Shown: one piece after another, positions 51,490 to 58,681 of the stretch
How positions within the stretch are numbered: the first letter of the stretch is position 1
Layout: each line of letters opens with the position of its first letter
Source of the DNA: JAYWDA01 sp043747555
GTDB taxonomy: Bacteria > Bdellovibrionota > Bdellovibrionia > Bdellovibrionales > Bdellovibrionaceae
Length of the DNA stretch: 64,000 bases
Reading direction: 5' to 3'
Assembly (NCBI GenBank): GCA_043747555.1
Contig: JAYTOY010000062.1
Location: 36,903 to 100,902 of the forward strand
Position numbers and translations under genes: made by a program
The notes under the pieces: generated by a model
The model's input: only the letters and a program-made list of their open reading frames with translations
What the model was told of the DNA's origin: nothing
Database searches by the model: none

Positions 51490-51520
51490 AAAGCGAAACC
51501 GGTTTCGCCAGTTTCGCTTT
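51490..51520 (+). terminator. Conserved hairpin at the 5' side of element B
   Basis: AAAGCGAAAC (51490-51499) pairs with GTTTCGCTTT (51511-51520); loop of 11 nt. It lies 57 nt after the upstream stop. As in copy A it may also terminate the upstream gene. Confidence 0.45.
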
Positions 51521-51559
51521 ACACAGACAAGGTCTTCCTTTCTAAGAAAGGCGGTCCCG

Positions 51560-51685
51560 ATGTCGGATCATTACAGCCACAACTGTAAGGCTTATCGGCA
51601 AGTAATATAGTTTATCGAGAGGCTCATAAAAATAATTATCTTATTCTTAATAGCCCTAGAAAAACTAAAGGATCTAATAAATTAA
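51560..51685 (+). pseudogene. Second copy of the small membrane peptide, interrupted by TAG
   Basis: ATG 51560 follows AAAGGCGG. In-frame codon 17 is TAG (51608-51610); after it the frame continues to TAA at 51683-51685 with a hydrophobic Ile/Leu core and a basic/acidic tail. Aligned to the copy A peptide, the segment before (YRQVI against YRRVL) and after (IIILFLIALEKLKDL against IIIFILIIVTKVRNL) match without gaps, and TAG stands at a Leu position. A single TTG-to-TAG change would explain it. No alternative start after the stop was found. Confidence 0.55.
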
Positions 51686-51855
51686 AGAGAGGGGTTGTTT
51701 CAACGTGTTCAAGCCCAAGGACTGGGCACCCAACTCCAGAAGACCAAGTCAAAAAAGCGAGCCGGCGAAACCACTTTAATTTAAAACGACAACATTTCCC
51801 AACCAGAAAAATGTCGACCCTCAGCCCCGAGCAAGTTCCAGAGCAGAAGACATAA

Positions 51856-51883
51856 AAAAACCCGGAATCTCTCCCGGGTTTTT
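51856..51883 (-). terminator. Rho-independent terminator of groESL
   Basis: AAAAACCCGG (51856-51865) and CCGGGTTTTT (51874-51883) form a strong stem with A/T runs on both sides, about 50 nt past the groEL stop; usable in both directions. Confidence 0.85.
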
Positions 51884-51933
51884 AATTTAGAAATGTGTAA
51901 AAACGAAGATGCATCAAGCGCCGAAGCGCAAGA

Positions 51934-53592
51934 TTACATCATGCCGCCCATACCACCCATTCCGCCCATGCCACCCATATCGTGACCACCGCCACCGCCG
52001 CCGCCACCTTTATCAGATTTTGGAGCTTCAGCAATCATGGTCTCAGTCGTTAGCATCAAAGAAGAAACAGATGCCGCATTTTCAAGAGCGCATCGAACAA
52101 CCTTAACTGGATCAATAACACCGTCTTTAATCAAATCAGTGTATTCATCAGTGAAAGCGTTGAAACCAAATGAATTCGATTTATTTTGAAGAATACGATC
52201 TAAAACGATCGCGCCATCAAGACCCGCATTCGTCGCGATTTGACGAATAGGCTCTTCGCAAGCACGTTTAATGATTGTAGCACCCCAAGCTTCATCTTCA
52301 GAGAATTTTGATTTATCAATTTTCTGAGAAGCACGAAGTAAAGCCGTTCCACCACCAGCAACGATACCTTCTTCAACCGCCGCACGAGTTGCATTCAATG
52401 CATCTTCAACACGGAATTTCTTTTCTTTCATTTCAACTTCAGATGGAGCACCAACGTGAATAACAGCAACGCCACCAGAAAGTTTAGCTAAACGCTCTTT
52501 CAGTTTCTCTTTGTCATAATCAGAAGTTGTTTCTTCGATCTGTGCTTTGATCTGAGAAATACGACCTTGGATGTCCGCTTTTTTACCAGCGCCATCAATG
52601 ATCGTTGTGTTGTCTTTATCGATAACGATACGTTTTGCAACACCCAGTTCAGCAACAGTAGCTGCTTCAAGTTTTGAACCCATATCTTCAGAAATTAATT
52701 TCGCACCTGTTAAAGCAGCGATATCTTCAAGCATTGATTTACGACGATCGCCAAAGCCAGGAGCTTTAACGGCGCAAACGTGAAGAGTGCCACGAAGTCT
52801 GTTAACAACTAAAGTTGCTAATGCTTCTCCGTCAACATCTTCAGCAATGATCAACATTTGACGGCCTTGTTTTGCAACGCCTTCTAAAATTCCGATCATG
52901 TCTTTCATTGAAGAGATTTTTTTGTCGTAAACAAGAACGTAAGCGTTCTCTAAAACAGTTTCCATTCTCTCAGCATTTGTTACAAAATAAGGAGAAAGGT
53001 AACCGCGATCAAATTGCATACCTTCAACAACAGTCACTTCCGTTTTTGCTGTTTTAGATTCTTCAATTGTGATGACGCCTTCTTTACCAACTTTATCCAT
53101 AGCATCAGCCAACATTTGACCAATTTCTTTGTCGTTGTTTGAAGAGATTGATCCCACTTGAGCCACTTCGTTAGAACCTTTGATTGGTTTTGACATTGTT
53201 TTCAGTTCGCCAACGATGATGGCCACAGCTTTATCGATACCACGTTTGATCGACATTGGGTTGTGTCCTGCCGTTACAATTTTAACGCCTTCGCGGTAAA
53301 TTGCTTGAGCTAAAACAGTGGCTGTTGTTGTTCCATCACCAGCTTCTTCATTTGTTTTGCTAGCAACTTCTTTAACCATCTGCGCGCCCATGTTTTCGAA
53401 CTTGTTTTCAAGTTCAATTTCTTTAGCGACAGTGACGCCATCCTTAGTGATCAATGGAGCACCAAAAGATTTTTCGATCACAACATTTCGACCTTTAGGT
53501 CCTAATGTCACTTTCACAGCATTAGCAAGAACGTTCACCCCTTTAAGGATGTGCGCGCGAGCATCTTCAGAAAAACGTAATTCTTTACTCAT
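51934..53592 (-). CDS. groEL: Chaperonin GroEL
   Basis: 552 residues, full-length Cpn60 with KDGVTVAKEIELENKFENMGAQMVKEVASKTNE, GDGTTTATVLAQAI (ATP site) and the C-terminal Gly/Met tail GGMGGMGGMGGMM. An extra run of Gly just before the tail is longer than in E. coli. It assists folding as a double ring with GroES. The gene is 51 nt downstream of groES; Bdellovibrio has more than one groEL, and this position near the hit-type locus fits one of them. Confidence 0.98.
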   Translation of the reverse strand: MSKELRFSEDARAHILKGVNVLANAVKVTLGPKGRNVVIEKSFGAPLITKDGVTVAKEIELENKFENMGAQMVKEVASKTNEEAGDGTTTATVLAQAIYREGVKIVTAGHNPMSIKRGIDKAVAIIVGELKTMSKPIKGSNEVAQVGSISSNNDKEIGQMLADAMDKVGKEGVITIEESKTAKTEVTVVEGMQFDRGYLSPYFVTNAERMETVLENAYVLVYDKKISSMKDMIGILEGVAKQGRQMLIIAEDVDGEALATLVVNRLRGTLHVCAVKAPGFGDRRKSMLEDIAALTGAKLISEDMGSKLEAATVAELGVAKRIVIDKDNTTIIDGAGKKADIQGRISQIKAQIEETTSDYDKEKLKERLAKLSGGVAVIHVGAPSEVEMKEKKFRVEDALNATRAAVEEGIVAGGGTALLRASQKIDKSKFSEDEAWGATIIKRACEEPIRQIATNAGLDGAIVLDRILQNKSNSFGFNAFTDEYTDLIKDGVIDPVKVVRCALENAASVSSLMLTTETMIAEAPKSDKGGGGGGGGHDMGGMGGMGGMGGMM

Positions 53593-53643
53593 TGAGATCT
53601 CCCATAAATACTAGTCACGGCACCAGAGCCTATGACTGTTAGA

Positions 53644-53946
53644 TTAGTTCAAAACACCCAAAACATCTTCTTCTCTCATCATCAAATATTCGTGACCATC
53701 AAGCTTGAGCTCGGTGCCAGAATATTTCCCGAAAAGAATTCGGTCGCCAGATTTAACTTCTAATGGAAGAATTTTTCCATCTTCAGTGATTCGGCCCTTA
53801 CCTGTCGCGATGATTTCACCACGTTGGGGTTTTTCTTTTGCAGTATCGGGGATAAAAAGACCACCCGCCGTTTTTTCTTCTTCTGCCATACGACGAACCA
53901 AGATTCGATCGTGCAGAGGACGAACGCCAATTTCAGTTTTTGCCAT
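53644..53946 (-). CDS. groES: Co-chaperonin GroES
   Basis: 100 residues: RPLHDRILVRRMAEEEKTAGGLFIPDTAKEKPQ has the mobile loop, and the C-terminus has EYLMMREEDVLGVL. It caps the GroEL ring. Preceded by GGAGGT 7 nt before the ATG and by a strong promoter. No CIRCE operator (TTAGCACTC inverted repeat) was found, so HrcA control is not indicated here. Confidence 0.97.
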   Translation of the reverse strand: MAKTEIGVRPLHDRILVRRMAEEEKTAGGLFIPDTAKEKPQRGEIIATGKGRITEDGKILPLEVKSGDRILFGKYSGTELKLDGHEYLMMREEDVLGVLN

Positions 53947-53996
53947 TAGAGACCTCCTTCTTTCTTATAGACACTATTAATTTATGCGATCGTGCC

Positions 53997-54025
53997 TAAT
54001 ATGAAGGGGAAATAAAGCATGTCAA
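53997..54025 (-). promoter_or_regulatory. Sigma-70-type promoter of groESL
   Basis: On the minus strand the consensus -35 TTGACA (54020-54025) and ATATTA (53997-54002) are separated by 17 nt; the start codon is ~51 nt past the -10. It resembles a housekeeping rather than a heat-shock (CTTGAA/CCCCAT) promoter. Confidence 0.65.
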
Positions 54026-54083
54026 GGTGGGGAATAGATATTTGGTGGAAAGAAGATGGTCTAGATTTTTTGGAGCGCCGCGC

Positions 54084-54503
54084 CTAGGGCTGCTGAGAAG
54101 CTTCTTTGTCGCCCGATTTTGGTGCTGCCATTGAGTGACTTCCAAAGACAGAGTTCGCATAAATAGTCATCAACTCAGCCACCTCATCAGGACTCAAACG
54201 ACCTGACACCTCTTTGATAGCTTGGGCTTGATTCCGCTGCTTCGTAAGATATCCCGCAAAATAGTCAGCCACCGTCAGCTCGTCTGCCATGTTAGGCTGA
54301 CCTTTAAACTGCCCGTAAGCAATTTGATCAACTTTCCACTCCCTGTAGCTACGAAAGCCCTGTGCTGACGCAGCTGGGGTCGACGACAGCGCATTAACCT
54401 GATTGACCGCCGACTTAAAAGGCAGTCGCGGACTTGAAACCCTTTTAGGATCTTGCGGGCTAGCATTCAGAATGAAACTAAGTAGAACAAAAATTTTAAA
54501 CAT
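54084..54503 (-). CDS. Secreted protein of unknown function
   Basis: 139 residues. Short signal peptide (KIFVLLSFILNAS), then a Ser/Pro/Ala-rich stretch and a C-terminal helical part (ELTVADYFAGYLTKQRNQAQAIKEVSGRLSPDEVAELMTIY). No cysteine after the signal, so not a lipoprotein. SD GGAG before the ATG. Same strand as groESL and just upstream of nothing obvious; function not known. Confidence 0.7.
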   Translation of the reverse strand: MFKIFVLLSFILNASPQDPKRVSSPRLPFKSAVNQVNALSSTPAASAQGFRSYREWKVDQIAYGQFKGQPNMADELTVADYFAGYLTKQRNQAQAIKEVSGRLSPDEVAELMTIYANSVFGSHSMAAPKSGDKEASQQP

Positions 54504-54621
54504 TTTATCTCCGGTAACGTCAGCACGATGGGGTCAGTTACAAAGTTTGTGCCCAAATCAATTCAAACGAGGGGCCTTAATAACAGCATTTTGTAAAAAA
54601 GAGAGGACCGAAATGGGCTCT

Positions 54622-55200
54622 TTAGAGATAATTTTCGTCACACAAGGGAACAATGAAAGATCCTGCCACATTGGTTAGCGGCACCTGTGAGGAAGTAAAA
54701 GCTCCCTCAAAGCGGCCCGAGACCAAAACCTTGGGACCCGACAAAATCTCATCGATTATGATCCGACCCACATTGGCGTGGACATCGACACTTTCAAAAA
54801 AAGGATTTGCTGGATCGGCGGAACTGTCTTTATCAATAAAGAAAATAACTGGAACATTTTTAAAGTTATCTTGGCCAATAGCAAGTTCACTGATTTCTGG
54901 GATTGTTTTTAAGCGAATTTGCAAAGCCGTTTTGGGGGTCACTTTACAGGGGTGTTGCTCGTCTGTATTCCACAGCTTGACGATTAAAAAACGTGAGTTC
55001 CGATAAGCCTGGCCAGACTTATAAATCCACCTTTTTCCATTGATATAGCCAGCCGCAGGAATAAATTCGGGTTTACCTTGAAGAAGTTCACCGCCGCCGT
55101 CCGACGAAGAAGCTTTTTTAGCTGGCTGACAAGATAAAAATAACAATCCTATGAGCAAAGAAAAAATAGCTATAACAAATGTTTTTTTAGGGTGGGACAC
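54622..55200 (-). CDS. Lipoprotein of unknown function
   Basis: 192 residues from GTG 55200 (no ATG exists at the N-terminus). Signal IFSLLIGLLFLSC with a LSC lipobox, then Ala/Ser/Gly linker and a beta-rich domain holding one more Cys pair region (EQHPCKVTPK and VPLCDENYL). The start has no SD but a TACACT -10 stands 7 nt before it. Exposed in the periplasm or outer membrane. No known domain seen. Confidence 0.75.
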   Translation of the reverse strand: MSHPKKTFVIAIFSLLIGLLFLSCQPAKKASSSDGGGELLQGKPEFIPAAGYINGKRWIYKSGQAYRNSRFLIVKLWNTDEQHPCKVTPKTALQIRLKTIPEISELAIGQDNFKNVPVIFFIDKDSSADPANPFFESVDVHANVGRIIIDEILSGPKVLVSGRFEGAFTSSQVPLTNVAGSFIVPLCDENYL

Positions 55201-55206
55201 GGGCTA

Positions 55207-55234
55207 AGTGTATCAGCCCGCTTAGGTTTAACAA
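55207..55234 (-). promoter_or_regulatory. Putative promoter giving a leaderless GTG transcript
   Basis: On the minus strand TTGTTA (55229-55234), 16-nt spacer, TACACT (55207-55212). The -10 ends 7 nt before the GTG at 55200. A 5-bp inverted repeat GGGCT/AGCCC (55201-55219) overlaps the -10. Confidence 0.4.
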
Positions 55235-55242
55235 TAAAATTT

Positions 55243-55647
55243 TTAGATTAAAATCATCATGATCGAAGAAAGTTGATTCAAGTGGTTCGAAATTTTATCT
55301 TGTGAATCCATGCAACCATTGTGTTCAAAGGTTTGATCTCCCACTTTATAGGTCGCTGTTACTCCACGGTTTTCACAAGCCGGCGAATCTTTTAAAGATT
55401 TTAATTCGTCCAATTTTGCTTTTAAGAACGTAACCTGCTCTTGCGTTACTTCGGTTTTTCGCACTTCAGAAGGACTGCGATCCGTGTTTCCAGAGTATTC
55501 AACAAAGAACTTGCCACTTTCGTTCCATAAATGGAACTGGCCACGATCTTCTTGAAAATTAGATTTCAAAGTCATTTCGTTGAGACGTGTTTCAGCTTGA
55601 GACACTTGCACCAGGACAGTCATGAGTAAAAGAATTAAGTATTTCAT
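55243..55647 (-). CDS. Small secreted protein of unknown function
   Basis: 134 residues: signal peptide KYLILLLMTVLVQVSQA, then a domain with two cysteines (SPACENRGVT and HNGCMDSQ) that may pair, and strands FHLWNESGKFFVEYSG. It looks like a small beta-sandwich inhibitor- or lipocalin-like domain, but I cannot name it. It is encoded 42 nt upstream of the lipoprotein. Confidence 0.7.
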   Translation of the reverse strand: MKYLILLLMTVLVQVSQAETRLNEMTLKSNFQEDRGQFHLWNESGKFFVEYSGNTDRSPSEVRKTEVTQEQVTFLKAKLDELKSLKDSPACENRGVTATYKVGDQTFEHNGCMDSQDKISNHLNQLSSIMMILI

Positions 55648-55672
55648 AGTACCCTGTTACATTGCAGGGCTA

Positions 55673-55792
55673 ATGCCGACCCTAAAAACAATTAAATCAG
55701 AGTTGGCTAAACAAGGCGCGAAAAAGAACTTTAAAAAGCTAACACCCTGGCAAAAAAGGTCATGGCATTCTCAAAATAAGACATCTACTTAA
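55673..55792 (+). CDS. Possible 39-residue basic micro-protein
   Basis: ATG 55673 to TAA 55792, divergent from the secreted-protein gene with 25 nt between starts. The peptide has 9 Lys, 1 Arg and one Glu, with a KKNFKKLTPWQKRSWHSQNK core; pI would be above 10. AGGG lies 5 nt before the ATG. It might bind nucleic acid or ribosomes. Support is limited to charge and start signals. Confidence 0.4.
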   Translation: MPTLKTIKSELAKQGAKKNFKKLTPWQKRSWHSQNKTST

Positions 55793-55806
55793 ATCTTGTT
55801 TTGAGA

Positions 55807-55938
55807 TTAACTGTGCATGATTAAATGTAAGATTATTGCGGCAAAAGATATGCTCATGGCACCACCGACGATTCCGGTGACAGCTCCACAAATAACTCCA
55901 ACTGTTAGGCCTGAAATAATGACGACATCTTTTAACAT
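55807..55938 (-). CDS. 43-residue membrane micro-protein with glycine-zipper helix
   Basis: ATG 55938 with GGAGGT 6 nt upstream; TAA at 55807. The peptide starts MLKDVVIISGLTVGV, then GAVTGIVGGAMSI, a Gly-x3-Gly pattern that supports helix packing, and a second hydrophobic stretch. Probably two short or one long membrane segment. The convergent basic ORF ends 14 nt away. The strong SD makes it more likely real than other short ORFs here. Confidence 0.6.
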   Translation of the reverse strand: MLKDVVIISGLTVGVICGAVTGIVGGAMSISFAAIILHLIMHS

Positions 55939-56079
55939 ATAGACCTCCAACGGACCTATTGAAGGATAACCAAAAACCTTGTGCGAGTCATTATGATTTC
56001 AAGATGAAATCGTATTATCAAAGACCTAGACGAACCGCGGAATCAATCTCATGCTTAATGCAAGATCAAGGAGGACCCC

Positions 56080-56691
56080 ATGGGCCAAGGAAAACTTGAA
56101 AATTGTAAAGTAGCGATTCTATCTGAAGATGGCTTTGAACAATCTGAACTTTTAAAACCGAAAGGAGCCTTGGAGCATGCCGGCGCCCAAGTCTTTGTGG
56201 TGAGTCCCCGGAGTGGCTTCATTAAAGCGTGGGATAAAACTGATTGGGGTCAAGACGTCGAGGTCGACATTGTTCTCGAGGAAGCTGATGCCAAGGGATT
56301 TGATGCACTAATGCTTCCAGGTGGCGTGATGAATCCCGACAAACTTCGAATGAATAACTTAGCTGTGGAATTTGTCCGCAGCTTCGTTGAATCCGGGAAA
56401 CCGATCGCGGCCATCTGTCACGGACCGCAAATTTTAATTGAAGTCGGCGTCGTCGAAGGGCGCACAGTCACATCCTGGCCTTCATTAAAGACTGATCTTA
56501 TTAATGCTGGCGCTAACTGGGTTGATCAGGAAGTCGTGACCGATCATGGCCTTGTGACCAGTCGTAAGCCTGATGATATTCCAGCATTTAATATAAAAAT
56601 GATTGAGGAATTTGCGGAAGGGCCGCATATGCCCGATAATTTTTCCAGACTTGGTCCTAAAGTTGCTCCGGATAGAAGGGTGACTAATTAA
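56080..56691 (+). CDS. PfpI/DJ-1 family protein (deglycase or protease-like)
   Basis: 203 residues. The nucleophile elbow AAICHGPQILIE has the catalytic Cys, with a Glu in the LSEDGFEQSELL N-terminal strand and a His next to the Cys, the pattern of PfpI/YhbO. These proteins act on glyoxal-modified proteins or nucleotides in stress. AGGAGG 8 nt before the ATG. It is 20 nt upstream of a lipoprotein gene and probably shares its transcript. Confidence 0.9.
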   Translation: MGQGKLENCKVAILSEDGFEQSELLKPKGALEHAGAQVFVVSPRSGFIKAWDKTDWGQDVEVDIVLEEADAKGFDALMLPGGVMNPDKLRMNNLAVEFVRSFVESGKPIAAICHGPQILIEVGVVEGRTVTSWPSLKTDLINAGANWVDQEVVTDHGLVTSRKPDDIPAFNIKMIEEFAEGPHMPDNFSRLGPKVAPDRRVTN

Positions 56692-56711
56692 AACCTTTTC
56701 TGGAGGATTCT

Positions 56712-57527
56712 ATGGGACGAAGAACGACAATTGCTGTCGCAATGATAACTTGTTTGACAGTTTTTTCATGCGGTTCGAAATCTGAAGATCGAAAACGCAG
56801 CGAAAATGCTCCGGTTGCCGGCGATGCGACCAAAGCGGCCAATGCAGAAAAAACGTCCTTATTAGGTCAACCCGGAACCATCACTGTTACTGGCGAAGCT
56901 CTCACTGCAGAAACCGGCGAGCTTAATCCTGATCAACCAAAAAAGATCAGCATCAGTGCTAGAACTGGAATGGACTCTGATAAAAAGCAGGCTGCTGTCC
57001 GAAAAGATTTCTTAGTTCTTACGAAAGAGCTTGATTCTGAAACCCTTGGACTTTTAGAAGAAGCTGATCGTGACAAAACTTTTATTAATATCGGTTGTGA
57101 CGTTTCAAAAAGAACAGACCTCGTCAATTTGAAAGAAAGAAAACTAGACGCCGAAGATTTGGTGGGCATTTCGATTTTGAATGCTAACACAATTTTGATT
57201 TGTGGCAAGAACCCGATTAAAGCTGCGATCACTCCAATTATTGCTAAGACAATCATCCTAGATAATCTTCAGCACAATATGGTTGGCGGCCAAGAATCCA
57301 TGATTTCAATCATCGCTCGGGAAATCAATTTAGTTGGCACAAACTTAATCACGTCAGCAGGAAAAAGTGGTCAAAAGCAGTTGGATAGCAGCCCTGGAAT
57401 CAGTTTGACCGCTCAAAAACTTTCTGGTTCAGGAATGTTGCAGATTGATAGCAGCGGTTCAAGTATTATCACTCCAAAGATAGCACCTGCGCTGAACGAA
57501 CCTGCGACTCAGACAGCTGGCATTTAA
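56712..57527 (+). CDS. Lipoprotein of unknown function
   Basis: 271 residues: signal with TVFSC lipobox at Cys20, then a charged linker, and a region of repeated Ile-rich strands (IAKTIILDNLQHNMVGG, SIIAREINLVGTNLITSAG, ISLTAQKLSGSGMLQID) that looks like a short beta-helix. Probably an outer-membrane-bound adhesin-like or structural lipoprotein. SD TGGAGG. The 3' end overlaps the convergent epimerase gene by 4 nt. Confidence 0.75.
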   Translation: MGRRTTIAVAMITCLTVFSCGSKSEDRKRSENAPVAGDATKAANAEKTSLLGQPGTITVTGEALTAETGELNPDQPKKISISARTGMDSDKKQAAVRKDFLVLTKELDSETLGLLEEADRDKTFINIGCDVSKRTDLVNLKERKLDAEDLVGISILNANTILICGKNPIKAAITPIIAKTIILDNLQHNMVGGQESMISIIAREINLVGTNLITSAGKSGQKQLDSSPGISLTAQKLSGSGMLQIDSSGSSIITPKIAPALNEPATQTAGI

Positions 57528-58639
57528 CGTTTAGATTCATATTCTGAAAGTGCATTTATAATATGGTACAGGGAACTGGCTTTTGACGGAAGCCGATCAA
57601 AGGTTCCCGTATCAAAACGAGTGTCGCTCCACAGTCCCTTGGCTGGCTTATTCAAATAACTCCAAAGCACATCCATCGCTTCATCCGCGGCTGCATAGGC
57701 ATTTAAACTGACGGCTGTTTTGATCCGTTCACACTGCGGCCAAAATCTTGAGCTTTTCTTTTTAGGTGAGTAATCACTCCACACTTCATCGATAACAAAT
57801 TCCGAAGAATTTAATCTCCCGTATTTTTCAGCTAGATTAAAAAGCTGTTGCGGTATTTCTTTAACATCAAATCCAGTCACCTTTTTAAATTCTAACATCA
57901 ACCAGGCCCACTCATATTGATGACCTGGCTCGAAAATAAATTTTCCGTTGTTTTTTAATACCATCCAGTTTTCATCAAAGAACTCGCCAATAAGGTTGCT
58001 GCCGGGAACGCAGAATTTTTTCTTGCAGATTTCAAAAATTGAAAACGCTTCAGCTTCCCAATCTAGATCGGAATCGACTTTCATCCATTCGATCAAGGCT
58101 TCGAATAAATGCATGTGAGGATTGGATTGAAAAACAATCTGATTATTTTTAATTTCAGTATAACCCCCGCTGGGAGCAAGTCGTTCGGACTTTAAATAGT
58201 TCATCAATTTTTTAGCAGCCACTTTAATTTTATCTTGCCGCAAAACTTCATAAGCTCGGGCCAAACAAAAAATGACAAAGGCCTGCGTGTAAAGTTCGAC
58301 CTGCGCTGCCTCCGGTTTTCCATCAACACCAACAGAGTAAATAAAGGCGCCCGAGGGCAACGAATACTGCGCAAGCAAAAAGTCGACACTTCGGTCAAGG
58401 ATCGGTGCAACCTGATCATGGTTTAGAATATTCATTTTGATGGCTTCAGAGTAAGAATAAATCTGGCGGGCCTGAACCATCGCTCGCCTTGGCATTTGGG
58501 TGGGCCTGCGATCCGCATCTAAACTTTCAATAAAGGATCCTGTTTCGGAATCAATCCCATTTGCTGTCCAGAGGGGGAAAACGTCATTAGAAAGCCAAAC
58601 TCTGGCCTGTTGAATTCTTTCATGTGGAGTCATTGCCAT
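57524..58639 (-). CDS. N-acylglucosamine 2-epimerase (AGE) family protein
   Basis: 371 residues of the (alpha/alpha)6 barrel family: PRRAMVQARQIYSYSEAIK (RxxxQxR-like Arg), NPHMHLFEALIEW with the catalytic His, FEPGHQYEWAWLMLEF with the second catalytic His, and RFWPQCERIKTAVSLNAY. Members include GlcNAc 2-epimerase, mannose isomerase and cellobiose epimerase; the substrate is not clear. A start at 58633 (MTPHERIQ) is also possible. Confidence 0.88.
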   Translation of the reverse strand: MAMTPHERIQQARVWLSNDVFPLWTANGIDSETGSFIESLDADRRPTQMPRRAMVQARQIYSYSEAIKMNILNHDQVAPILDRSVDFLLAQYSLPSGAFIYSVGVDGKPEAAQVELYTQAFVIFCLARAYEVLRQDKIKVAAKKLMNYLKSERLAPSGGYTEIKNNQIVFQSNPHMHLFEALIEWMKVDSDLDWEAEAFSIFEICKKKFCVPGSNLIGEFFDENWMVLKNNGKFIFEPGHQYEWAWLMLEFKKVTGFDVKEIPQQLFNLAEKYGRLNSSEFVIDEVWSDYSPKKKSSRFWPQCERIKTAVSLNAYAAADEAMDVLWSYLNKPAKGLWSDTRFDTGTFDRLPSKASSLYHIINALSEYESKR

Positions 58640-58681
58640 GAAAGATTCTTATCATTCTTTTGTGCTAACCGGAAGGAAGAT

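Larger units (their letters stand above)
51471..51791 (+). ncRNA. Structured intergenic element, copy B
   Basis: Same order of blocks as 580-893: TATGGC plus AAAATGCAAAA, a perfect 10-bp hairpin (51490-51499 with 51511-51520) with TTTCGCCA in the loop, an SD and small ORF, TTTCAACGTGTTCAA at 51698-51712, a local hairpin (TGG with CCA), and a 3' block GCGAG-CC-GGCGAAACC followed by CACTTTAA and TTTAAAA. Loop bases 51501-51509 pair perfectly with 51764-51772. It fills most of the gap between two convergent genes, as copy A does. Confidence 0.6.

Noticed and set aside
51588..51854. Long open frame through element B in another frame
   Set aside because: No start codon before the last ~15 codons and no counterpart in copy A.
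51934..52010. Gly/Met tandem repeats at 51940-52010 as a DNA repeat of interest
   Set aside because: They encode the normal GroEL C-terminal GGM tail.
53318..53614. 98-codon open frame antisense to groEL
   Set aside because: Shadow of groEL codon bias; no SD, no recognisable protein features.
53947..54030. CIRCE operator upstream of groES
   Set aside because: No TTAGCACTC-N9-GAGTGCTAA inverted repeat; only a short GATCGC-type palindrome.
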